Below, piece after piece: positions 19,529-27,330 of a stretch of DNA of 64,000 nucleotides; positions within the stretch are counted from its first letter, which is position 1; the number at the start of each line of letters is the position of its first letter. This DNA comes from JAJPXI01 sp045595705 (GTDB lineage: Bacteria; Bacillota; Clostridia; Oscillospirales; Oscillospiraceae): assembly GCA_045595705.1 (NCBI GenBank), contig JAZOBA010000116.1, positions 1 to 64,000 on the forward strand, in the 5' to 3' direction. Under the pieces are notes generated by a model, which was given only the letters and a program-made list of their open reading frames with translations, was not told the origin of the DNA and ran no database searches. The position numbers were made by a program, and so were the translations under genes.

Positions 19529-19873
19529 TTACACCTCCATGCTGTCATTATCATATACGATCAGATGATCGGGGTACTCCTCGCACAGTTCGCAGAAGTA
19601 GACCATCATAGCCGTCAGAAGGGTCTGACAGGTACTTTCGTTGGTCTGCCCCAGACTGCCGGGGAGTTTCAGGGAAATGGATGCGTCCTTCTGCTTGACC
19701 TTGACGGATGCCTCCAGACCCAGCACATCGTTGATGGCGCATTCGGCCAGTCGCACGGCACTGGTGATGGCGGCGCAGAGGATGTCCTCTCCCTCGTTGG
19801 CAAAACCGCTGTGGCCTTCTACTGTGAAGCCCGTGATGCGGCTGCCATCAGAATGAAATGTTACGGTGGTCAT
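19529..19873 (-). CDS. prp: Ribosomal-processing cysteine protease Prp
   Basis: The 114-residue protein of the YsxB family has the catalytic His in VEGHSGFA and the Cys in DILCAAITSA, in the usual spacing of about a dozen residues. It removes the N-terminal extension of L27, which must occur before L27 can function. The position between rplU and rpmA is the conserved Firmicutes arrangement. ATG 19873 lies 3 nt after the rplU stop. Confidence 0.95.
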   Translation of the reverse strand: MTTVTFHSDGSRITGFTVEGHSGFANEGEDILCAAITSAVRLAECAINDVLGLEASVKVKQKDASISLKLPGSLGQTNESTCQTLLTAMMVYFCELCEEYPDHLIVYDNDSMEV

Positions 19874-19876
19874 ACC

Positions 19877-20188
19877 TTACACGGAGATCTTGGTGATCTC
19901 AACCTTGGTGTAGGGCTGACGGTGGCCCTGACGCAGGCGGTAACCCTTCTTGGGCTTGTACTTGAAGATCATAACCTTCTTACCCTTGCCGTTCTTGACC
20001 ACGTTGGCCTCGACCTTGGCGCCCTCCACGACGGGAGTGCCGACGGTGATCTTGTCGCCGTCGATGACAGCCAGAACCTTGTCGAAGGTCACGGCGTCAC
20101 CAGCCTCGCAGGGCAGCTTCTCGATGAACAGGGTCTCGCCCTCGGCCACCTTGTACTGCTTGCCGCCGGTCACAATGATTGCATGCAT
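19877..20188 (-). CDS. rplU: 50S ribosomal protein L21
   Basis: The 103-residue protein starts MHAIIVTGGKQYKV and ends with the conserved KKGYRLRQGHRQPYTKVEI block. It binds 23S rRNA early in 50S assembly. ATG 20188 follows AAGGAG; in-frame codons further upstream belong to the leader and are not coding. It is the first gene of the rplU-prp-rpmA cluster, driven by the promoter at 20286-20314. Confidence 0.96.
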   Translation of the reverse strand: MHAIIVTGGKQYKVAEGETLFIEKLPCEAGDAVTFDKVLAVIDGDKITVGTPVVEGAKVEANVVKNGKGKKVMIFKYKPKKGYRLRQGHRQPYTKVEITKISV

Positions 20189-20280
20189 TTTCGTTTCAAC
20201 TCCTTCATTACGGGCTCGCTGTCGGGGGCGAAAAAGCCTGAAAACCAAGCCTTTTACTTGGTTGCCCATTCAAAGCGGCT
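20189..20280 (-). promoter_or_regulatory. Candidate L21 leader (ribosomal protein autoregulatory RNA)
   Basis: About 90 nt of untranslated RNA lie between the promoter and rplU. On the minus strand it can form a perfect 7-bp hairpin (20263-20257 with 20249-20243) inside an outer AGCC/GGCT pair (20280-20277 with 20238-20235), followed by a CG-rich stretch and the ribosome site. Firmicutes rplU operons often carry an L21 leader, and this is the right place and size. I cannot confirm the consensus without a covariance search. Confidence 0.45.
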
Positions 20281-20285
20281 TTGAC

Positions 20286-20314
20286 AGTATATCAGCGCAA
20301 AATGTAAAAGTCAA
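20286..20314 (-). promoter_or_regulatory. Sigma-A promoter for rplU-prp-rpmA
   Basis: TTGACT (20314-20309) and TATACT (20291-20286) have a 17-nt spacer and a TG extension before the -10. It is the strongest-looking promoter in this part of the window. Confidence 0.8.
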
Positions 20315-20537
20315 GAGAAAAATGCTTGAAAATCAATCAGTTGAAGCAGTTTTTTCAATTAAATTGATTCTGACAGGGTGAGGAATGTACTGCAGGCACC
20401 TTCCTTTGCCGGTATATTGCTAAGAGGAATGCGAGGCAACCTGTATTCTGTGGGAGTGAACTCTTGTTTTCTTTGCGCTGAAATGGTATAATATCTTGTT
20501 AAATTGTATCCATTTTTAGATTCCGGAGGAAATTGGA
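20315..20537 (+). other. Non-coding spacer between rplU promoter and miaB
   Basis: Together with the rplU leader this is the only gene-free stretch above 300 bases inside the core region. Its right end has the miaB promoter. The middle (about 20370-20460) has no start-site-linked open frame I can support and no RNA family I recognise. AT-rich partial inverted repeats (AATCAAT/ATTGATT, about 20333-20364) lie near the left end. Confidence 0.5.
20464..20492 (+). promoter_or_regulatory. Sigma-A promoter for miaB
   Basis: TTGTTT and TATAAT (20487-20492) are spaced by 17 nt with a TG extension. The TTG start of miaB is 45 nt downstream. Confidence 0.65.
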
Positions 20538-21953
20538 TTGAAAAACGGAAAAACCACCGTCATCTCCCCCGAGGAGATCGCACGTCAGAAAGATTTCTGC
20601 GCTCAGATTCTGGAGCGCAATACCGCCAATCACAAAAGCCCTGTGGCCTTTGTGGACACTTACGGCTGTCAGCAGAATGAGGCTGATTCCGAGCGCATCC
20701 GCGGCTATCTGGCCGAGATGGGCTACGGGTTTACACAGGATGAGAACGAGGCCGATGTCATCGTCATCAACACCTGTGCTGTGCGTGAGCACGCCGAGGA
20801 CCGTGTGTTGGGCAACGTGGGTGCTCTGGTGCACACCAAACGCCGCAAACCCAGCCAGATCATTTGCCTGTGCGGCTGTATGATGCAGGAACCTCACGTG
20901 GAGCAGAAAATCCGCGAATCCTACCGGCATGTGGACATTGTCTTCGGTCCCCACGCCCTGTGGAAGTTTCCCGAGCTGCTGTGGCGCGTAATTTCCCGCC
21001 GTGGCCGTGTGTTTGATACCGAAGACCATCCAGGCAGCGTGGCTGAAGGCATCCCCATGGTGCGTCAGAGCACCGTCAAGGGCTGGGTGTCCATTATGTA
21101 CGGCTGCAACAATTTCTGTACCTACTGCATTGTGCCCTACGTCCGTGGCCGGGAGCGCTCCCGCCGCCCCGAGGTCATTCTGGAGGAAGTGCGCGCTTTG
21201 GCCGAGGCCGGCTATAAGGACATTACCCTGCTGGGCCAGAACGTCAACTCCTACGGCAAGGATTTGGAAGAGGATGTGGATTTTGCGTGGCTGCTGGAGC
21301 AGGTCAATGCCATTCCCGGTGAATTCCTGATCCGCTTTATGACCTCCCACCCCAAGGATGCCACAGAGCGGCTCTTTGACGCCATGGCCAAGTGCGAAAA
21401 GGTGGCCCCCGTCATTCACCTGCCCTTCCAGGCGGGCAATGACCGGGTGCTCAAAGCCATGAACCGCGGATACACCTACGAAAGTTATATGGCGAAAATC
21501 CACGCTTTGCGGGAGCGTATTCCGCACATTGTGCTGACCTCTGACGTCATCGTGGGCTTCCCCGGTGAGACCACGGAAGAGTTTGAGGACACCTTGAAAC
21601 TCATCAAGGAAGTGCGCTACGATGCCCTGTTTACCTTTATTTACTCCCCTCGCAAGGGCACCCCGGCCGCAAGCATGCCCGATCCCATGTCCGATGCGGA
21701 AAAGAAGGCCAATTTCAAGCGCCTTGTAGATACCCAGAACGAAATTTCCAAGGAAAAGCATCAGGAGTATGTGGGCAAAATCTACCGCTGTCTGGTGGAC
21801 AGCGAAAGCGAAGATCCCCGCAACAACCTGAATGCCCGCACCCCCGGCAACCGATTGGTCCATGTCAGCGGTGACCCCGCTTTGGTGGGGCGGTATGTGG
21901 ACATTAAAATCACCGATGCCACCACCTGGGCCCTGTTCGGTGAACTGATCTGA
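20538..21953 (+). CDS. miaB: tRNA-2-methylthio-N6-dimethylallyladenosine synthase MiaB
   Basis: This 471-residue radical SAM enzyme adds the methylthio group to i6A37 of tRNAs reading UNN codons. The N-terminal UPF0004 domain has its cluster cysteines in TYGCQQNEADSE, NTCAVRE and CGCMMQ; the radical SAM CxxxCxxC is CNNFCTYC; the C-terminal TRAM domain ends in the DATTWALFGEL region. About 60 residues precede the first Cys, normal for MiaB. The start is TTG at 20538 with GGAGG 8 nt upstream. It begins the miaB-mutS-mutL run; the mutS start lies 33 nt downstream. Confidence 0.95.
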   Translation: MKNGKTTVISPEEIARQKDFCAQILERNTANHKSPVAFVDTYGCQQNEADSERIRGYLAEMGYGFTQDENEADVIVINTCAVREHAEDRVLGNVGALVHTKRRKPSQIICLCGCMMQEPHVEQKIRESYRHVDIVFGPHALWKFPELLWRVISRRGRVFDTEDHPGSVAEGIPMVRQSTVKGWVSIMYGCNNFCTYCIVPYVRGRERSRRPEVILEEVRALAEAGYKDITLLGQNVNSYGKDLEEDVDFAWLLEQVNAIPGEFLIRFMTSHPKDATERLFDAMAKCEKVAPVIHLPFQAGNDRVLKAMNRGYTYESYMAKIHALRERIPHIVLTSDVIVGFPGETTEEFEDTLKLIKEVRYDALFTFIYSPRKGTPAASMPDPMSDAEKKANFKRLVDTQNEISKEKHQEYVGKIYRCLVDSESEDPRNNLNARTPGNRLVHVSGDPALVGRYVDIKITDATTWALFGELI

Positions 21954-21986
21954 TTCCCCTTATACAGAGAAAAGGAGTTGCTCAGC

Positions 21987-24587
21987 ATGCCCGATGCAAC
22001 CACTCCCATGATGAAACAATATCTCGCCATTAAGGAACAGCATCCTGACTGTCTGCTGTTCTTCCGCCTGGGCGATTTTTACGAGATGTTCAACGAGGAT
22101 GCCAAGGTGGGTTCCCGGGAACTGGACCTGACCCTGACCACCCGTGATCGCAACAAGCCGGAGGATCAGCGCACCCCCATGTGCGGTGTGCCCTATCATT
22201 CGGCCGAGTCCTACATTGCCCGCCTGATTGCCAAGGGATACAAGGTTGCCATCTGTGAGCAGATGGAGGACCCCGCCCTTGCCAAGGGTATCGTGGAACG
22301 TGACATCATCCGCATAGTCACCCCCGGCACAGTCATCGACTCCTCCATGCTGGACGAGGGGCGAAACAACTTCATTTGTGCCATTTACATGGACGCCATG
22401 ACGGCCGGACTGAGCTTCTGCGACATGTCCACCGGCGAGTGCTTTGCCACGTCTTTTGCCGGCTCCGGGCTGACCGATCATCTGATCAATGAGGTGGGCC
22501 GGTTCAATCCTCGGGAAGCAGTGCTGTCCGACGGCGCTTACAACGATGAAGCGCTGGTGGAATTTCTGCGCGGCCGGCTGAACTGCCGCTGCGAAAACGG
22601 CGGTGAGCATCGCTTCCGTGCCGATGTGGCGGTTCCCGTGGCCGACAAACAGTTCCGCAAGCGGGTCAATCCCCCTGAGCGCAACGAACAGGAGGCTCTG
22701 GTGGCCGCCGGTGCCCTGCTGTCTTATCTGTATGAGACCCAGAAAACCGATCTGTCCCATCTGTCCACCCTGAACTTCTATTCCGGCGGACAGTTTATGG
22801 AATTGGACCTGACCGCCCGCCGCAACCTGGAACTGACCGAAACTCTGCGCTCCAAGGAAAAGAAGGGCAGCCTGCTCTGGGTTCTGGACAAGACCCGGAC
22901 CGCCATGGGCCGCCGCCTGATTCGAACCTGGCTGGAGCGGCCGCTGCTCTCCCCTGTTCAAATCAACCGCCGTCTGGGCGCTGTGCAGGAACTGGTAGAG
23001 GATGCTATCGGCCGGGAAGAAATCATTCTCTGTCTGAAGGAAATCACCGATCTGGAGCGTCTGATCGGGCGCATTGTTTACGGCACCGCCGGCGGCCGCG
23101 ATCTGGTGGCCCTGGCACGGGGCCTGGATAAACTACCCACCCTGCAGCGGCTGATGGACGAGTGCTCCTCCGCCCTGCTGGTGTCTCTGCGGCAGGAACT
23201 GGACGGCCTGCCCGATCTTTGCCGCACGCTGTTTGAAGCCATTGTGGATGAGCCTCCCTTCACGGTGCGCGACGGCGGTATCATCCGCCGTGGCTGGAAC
23301 GCCGAGGTGGACCGCCTGCACGATTTGCTGGAAAACGGCAATCAACTGCTGGCCGGTATCGAAGCCCGGGAAAAGGAACGCACAGGTATCAAGAATCTGA
23401 AGGTGCGCTTCAACAAGGTGTTTGGTTATTACATCGAGGTGTCCAAGTCCAATTACGACTTGGTGCCCGATGATTACATCCGTAAGCAGACTCTGGTCAA
23501 CTGCGAGCGTTTCATTACCCAGGAACTGAAGGATCTGGAGCACGACATCCTGTCGGCACAGGACCGTGTGACCGCTCTGGAGTACGAACTGTTCTGCCAG
23601 CTGCGTCAGCAGTGCGCCGACCGTGTGGCTGAGATCCAGCGCACTGCCGGTGCCGTGGCACAGGTAGACGTACTGGCTTCCTTTGCCGCCGTGGCCGCCG
23701 CCAATCGCTACTGCCGCCCCGAGGTGGATCTGTCCGATAAGCTGGAGATCACCGAAGGCCGCCACCCCGTGGTGGAGCAGATGCTCAAGGACTCCCTGTT
23801 TGTACCCAACGATACGTTGATGGACGGCGGCGACAATCTGCTGGCCATTATCACCGGTCCCAACATGGCAGGTAAGTCTACCTACATGCGTCAGGTGGCG
23901 CTGATCACCCTGATGGCACAGGTGGGTTCCTTCGTGCCGGCCAAGGCCGCCCATGTGGGCGTTGTGGATCGGGTGTTTACCCGCATTGGCGCTTCGGATG
24001 ACTTGAGCGCGGGAGCCTCCACGTTCATGGTGGAGATGAACGAGGTGGCCGAACTACTGAAAAACGCCACTGCCAAGAGCCTGCTGATTCTGGACGAGAT
24101 CGGCCGTGGCACCTCCACCTACGATGGAATGGCCATCGCCCGCGCCGTGTTGGAGTACTGCGCTGACAAGAAGCGGCTGGGCTGCAAGACCCTGTTTGCC
24201 ACCCACTACCATGAGCTGACCGTGCTGGAAGGCCAGCTGTCCGGCGTCAAGAACTACAACATTGCCGCCAAAAAGAAGAAAGACGATATTATTTTCCTGC
24301 GCAAGATCGTGCCTGGCGGTGCCGACCGGAGTTACGGCATCGAGGTTGCCCAGTTGGCCGGTGTCCCCAACCGCGTTATTGACCGGGCACGGGATATTCT
24401 GGATGAACTGCATCAGCAGGGCTGGGTGCCCGCCGTCCCTGCGGCGGCCGCGCCCGGAAACGAACAGATTTCACTGGGTGATATGGGCAGCGCCGAAGTG
24501 GCCGAAATTCTTCGCCGCACGGCAGTAGAGACCCTGACCCCCATTGAGGCCATGAACCTGCTGTACGAACTGAAACAGAAACTGTAA
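21987..24587 (+). CDS. mutS: DNA mismatch repair protein MutS
   Basis: The 866-residue mismatch sensor has the N-terminal mismatch-binding domain with FFRLGDFYEMF (the Phe and Glu that probe the mismatch), connector and clamp domains, and the ATPase with GPNMAGKSTYMRQ (Walker A), LLILDEIGRGTSTYDG (Walker B) and THYHELT. A C-terminal tail ends in LTPIEAMNLLYELKQ. ATG 21987 has AAAGGAG 9 nt upstream. It pairs with MutL encoded 750 nt downstream. Confidence 0.97.
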   Translation: MPDATTPMMKQYLAIKEQHPDCLLFFRLGDFYEMFNEDAKVGSRELDLTLTTRDRNKPEDQRTPMCGVPYHSAESYIARLIAKGYKVAICEQMEDPALAKGIVERDIIRIVTPGTVIDSSMLDEGRNNFICAIYMDAMTAGLSFCDMSTGECFATSFAGSGLTDHLINEVGRFNPREAVLSDGAYNDEALVEFLRGRLNCRCENGGEHRFRADVAVPVADKQFRKRVNPPERNEQEALVAAGALLSYLYETQKTDLSHLSTLNFYSGGQFMELDLTARRNLELTETLRSKEKKGSLLWVLDKTRTAMGRRLIRTWLERPLLSPVQINRRLGAVQELVEDAIGREEIILCLKEITDLERLIGRIVYGTAGGRDLVALARGLDKLPTLQRLMDECSSALLVSLRQELDGLPDLCRTLFEAIVDEPPFTVRDGGIIRRGWNAEVDRLHDLLENGNQLLAGIEAREKERTGIKNLKVRFNKVFGYYIEVSKSNYDLVPDDYIRKQTLVNCERFITQELKDLEHDILSAQDRVTALEYELFCQLRQQCADRVAEIQRTAGAVAQVDVLASFAAVAAANRYCRPEVDLSDKLEITEGRHPVVEQMLKDSLFVPNDTLMDGGDNLLAIITGPNMAGKSTYMRQVALITLMAQVGSFVPAKAAHVGVVDRVFTRIGASDDLSAGASTFMVEMNEVAELLKNATAKSLLILDEIGRGTSTYDGMAIARAVLEYCADKKRLGCKTLFATHYHELTVLEGQLSGVKNYNIAAKKKKDDIIFLRKIVPGGADRSYGIEVAQLAGVPNRVIDRARDILDELHQQGWVPAVPAAAAPGNEQISLGDMGSAEVAEILRRTAVETLTPIEAMNLLYELKQKL

Positions 24588-24617
24588 AAATCAATCAGCC
24601 GCAAGGGAGGGAACCCC

Positions 24618-25313
24618 ATGGCACAAAGACGTTGGAGACCCCAGCTGACCCGGGAAGAGCAGCAACGCGGGTATGTGTTTTTTGCGCTGTTTTTCCTGGT
24701 GTTCCCTGTTCTGAAGATGGGTGTGGAGTGGGTTTTTGACCATTTCTTTGAACTATACCTGTCCGAGGCGGTGTCGGCAGCCGTTTATTACTACATCATG
24801 GCCGTGCTGACCGTGGTAGTATTCTGGTCCTTTTTGAAGAATGCCGGAACCATTCTGATGCGATTCCTGCCGGAAAACCTGCTGGCGCTGATCACAGGCT
24901 TTGTGGGCGGACAACTGTTATCTCTTTTGTTTGGGTTGTTTCCCTGGCCGGTGAAAGACCCCAATCCGATTATCTGGGCCGAGCAATATGCCTACTCCCC
25001 TGCGGCCACCGTTCTGATTGTGGTGATTCTGGTTCCCATTGTGGAAGAGGTGCTGTTCCGGGGATTGCTGTTTGGCTCCCTGCGCAAGCGCAGCCGTACC
25101 CTGGCATGGATCGCTTCGGTGGGTCTGTTCATGGTGTACAGCGTGTGGACTTTCGCCGTGGCCTACGGGGATGCCCGATATCTGATTCTGGCTCTGCGGT
25201 ATCTGCCCATGTCGCTGGCGCTGACCTGGTGCTACGACCGGGGCGGCTCAGTCTGGTCGGCGATCCTCCTGCATGCCATATTCCATGCCATCGTTTTGTT
25301 TGGCGCTGTCTGA
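24618..25313 (+). CDS. CPBP-family intramembrane metalloprotease
   Basis: The 231-residue protein has six or so hydrophobic segments and the CPBP/Abi signature: EEVLFRGLLFG (EExxxR), a second helix with the conserved aromatic and basic positions, and HAIFHAIV near the C-terminus. Related proteins are the prenyl-protein protease Rce1 and bacteriocin-immunity proteases. The substrate is unknown. The ribosome site GGGAGGG precedes ATG 24618. It lies between mutS and mutL, 30 nt and 23 nt from its neighbours, and so is likely co-transcribed with them; a mismatch-repair role is not implied. Confidence 0.85.
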   Translation: MAQRRWRPQLTREEQQRGYVFFALFFLVFPVLKMGVEWVFDHFFELYLSEAVSAAVYYYIMAVLTVVVFWSFLKNAGTILMRFLPENLLALITGFVGGQLLSLLFGLFPWPVKDPNPIIWAEQYAYSPAATVLIVVILVPIVEEVLFRGLLFGSLRKRSRTLAWIASVGLFMVYSVWTFAVAYGDARYLILALRYLPMSLALTWCYDRGGSVWSAILLHAIFHAIVLFGAV

Positions 25314-25336
25314 TACAGCGCAGTTAGGAGAATGTT

Positions 25337-27283
25337 ATGCCTCATATTCAACAACTTCCCTCCCATGTGGCAGACTTAATCGCCGCCGGCGAAGTGGTGG
25401 AACGCCCTGCCAGCGTGGTCAAGGAACTGCTGGAAAACTCCATTGATGCCGGAGCGGCCAATGTGACTGTGGAAATCCGCAGCGGCGGTATGTCCATGAT
25501 CCGTGTCACCGATGACGGCTGCGGCATTGCCCCCGAGGAGGCCGAAACCGCCTTTTTGCGCCATGCTACCAGCAAGATCCGCACCGAGTACGATCTGGAG
25601 TCCATCGGTACGCTGGGTTTCCGCGGTGAGGCATTGGCTGCCGTAGCCGCCGTGTCCCGGGTGGATTTGATGACCCGTGTGGCCGCAGCTCCCCTTGGAA
25701 TCGCCCTGTCGCTGGAAGGTGGCGTGGTCACGGAAAAGGAGGAGAGCGGCTGTCCGGTGGGCACTACCATGGTCATCCGTGACCTGTTTTTCAACACCCC
25801 TGCCCGACTGAAGTTTATCAAGCGTGACGCGGCAGAAGGGGCCGCCGTTCTGGCCGTGGTCCAAAATGAGGCGCTGGCCCATCCTGAGGTGGCCATTACC
25901 TTGATCCGCGAAGGGAAAACCGAACTGCGCACCCCCGGTGACGGACAGCTGAAGTCGGCGCTGTACAGCGTGTTCGGCCGTGATATTGCCCTGGGATTTA
26001 TTCCTGTTAAAGGAAGCGGTGAGAGCGGTATTACGGTATCCGGGTTTGCCAGCATGCCGGTGTGCTGCCGTGGCACCCGCGGCTACCAGCACTTCTTCGT
26101 CAACGGCCGCTACATCAAGTCCAAGACCATGACGGCTGCTTTGGAGCAGGCCTATGCCAACCAGCGCATGGTGGGCAAGTTCCCCGGCTGTGTGATCCAT
26201 GTGAACACCAAATTGTCCTCGGTGGATGTCAATGTCCATCCCACCAAGACCGAGGTGAAGTTTGTTTCGGAGCGCCAGATTTTTGACGCTGTGTACCATG
26301 CCGTGCTGTCCGCGCTCAGCGGCAGCGAGTCTCCCCGACCCACCGTGAATCTGGAAAAACCCAAGCCGGTGGATACAGTGACCCCTAACCAGACTGTCCT
26401 GACCCTGCACGATGTGGCCCGCCCGGTGGAAAAGAAACCGGTTGAGCCCTTCGTGCCGGTGCGGACCGAGCCGGTCCGCCCTGTGGTGGAGCCGGTCAAG
26501 CCGCAGCCGATAGCGGTATCTGGCCGTACGGGTTCAAGTCCCGTCACCCCGGAAAAGAAAGAAATTCCTGTTTGGACTCCCCCGCCTGCAGCCCCTAAAG
26601 TCGAGCAGGAAAACCCGGTTGTTTCTGCTGTCCCGAATAAGCCGGAACCTGCGGTGGAACAACCGCCCGTGGTCCAAAGTCAACCGGAAGAACTTGCTCC
26701 TGTTGTCCCCGAGGTCGAACCGTGGAAGATGCTGGGCGAAGCATTCAACACGTACATCATTGTGGAGCAGGGCGGAAAGCTTCTGCTGATTGACAAGCAC
26801 GCTGCCCATGAGCGTATGTGGTTTGATACGCTGAAAAGCCGCGACTGGCGGCCCATGAGCCAGATGCTTATGACGCCGGTGGTGCTTAAGCCAGCCCCTG
26901 AAGAACAGGCTGTTCTGCTGGAGCGCACCGAGTTGCTGGCAGAGTTTGGCTTTGAGGTGGAAGATTTCGGCGGCGGCGCCCTGATCGTGCGTCAGGTGCC
27001 CCACGACATTGATGTGGAGCAGACCGAATCTGCGCTGGTGGAACTGGCATCCCGTCTGCTGACCACCGGAGGCCGGGCCGACCCCAGTGCTGCCCGGGAT
27101 GCTCTGCTGCACACCATGGCCTGCAAGGCGGCCATCAAGGGTGGTCAGAAGAACGGACCTGCCGAACTGGAAAAAGTGGCCCGCGCTGTCATGAACGGTG
27201 AGGTAAAATATTGTCCCCACGGCCGCCCGGTGGCCATTGAACTGACCCGTGCCCAGCTGGAAAAGCAGTTTAAGCGGGCGTAA
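25337..27283 (+). CDS. mutL: DNA mismatch repair protein MutL (endonuclease type)
   Basis: The 648-residue protein has the GHKL ATPase half (ELLENSIDAGA, DDGCGI, GFRGEALAA), a long low-complexity Pro/Val/Glu/Lys linker (about residues 335-460) and a C-terminal dimerisation/endonuclease domain. The latter carries DKHAAHER from Asp486 (normally DQHAAHER), ACKAAIKGG and CPHGRPV, so it should nick DNA, as in bacteria lacking MutH. The linker contains an odd tRNA-like stretch (26528-26551). ATG 25337 follows TTAGGAG. Confidence 0.96.
   Translation: MPHIQQLPSHVADLIAAGEVVERPASVVKELLENSIDAGAANVTVEIRSGGMSMIRVTDDGCGIAPEEAETAFLRHATSKIRTEYDLESIGTLGFRGEALAAVAAVSRVDLMTRVAAAPLGIALSLEGGVVTEKEESGCPVGTTMVIRDLFFNTPARLKFIKRDAAEGAAVLAVVQNEALAHPEVAITLIREGKTELRTPGDGQLKSALYSVFGRDIALGFIPVKGSGESGITVSGFASMPVCCRGTRGYQHFFVNGRYIKSKTMTAALEQAYANQRMVGKFPGCVIHVNTKLSSVDVNVHPTKTEVKFVSERQIFDAVYHAVLSALSGSESPRPTVNLEKPKPVDTVTPNQTVLTLHDVARPVEKKPVEPFVPVRTEPVRPVVEPVKPQPIAVSGRTGSSPVTPEKKEIPVWTPPPAAPKVEQENPVVSAVPNKPEPAVEQPPVVQSQPEELAPVVPEVEPWKMLGEAFNTYIIVEQGGKLLLIDKHAAHERMWFDTLKSRDWRPMSQMLMTPVVLKPAPEEQAVLLERTELLAEFGFEVEDFGGGALIVRQVPHDIDVEQTESALVELASRLLTTGGRADPSAARDALLHTMACKAAIKGGQKNGPAELEKVARAVMNGEVKYCPHGRPVAIELTRAQLEKQFKRA
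26528..26551 (+). other. tRNA T-arm/acceptor-like sequence inside mutL
   Basis: The plus strand holds a perfect 5-bp T-stem with a TTCAAGT loop (26528-26544), followed directly by CACCCCG, which matches the 3' acceptor strand of tRNA-Pro-like genes. No D-arm or anticodon arm precedes it, and the frame stays open, so it codes for part of the MutL linker. Confidence 0.5.
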
Positions 27284-27330
27284 CGGAATAAGGACGGGTG
27301 CGGTATGCGCCCGCAGAAAAGAGGATTTTC

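Noticed and set aside
26490..26552. A complete tRNA gene inside mutL
   Set aside because: Only the T-arm and acceptor strand are present; no D-arm, anticodon arm or 5' acceptor strand fits upstream, and the reading frame of MutL continues through it.
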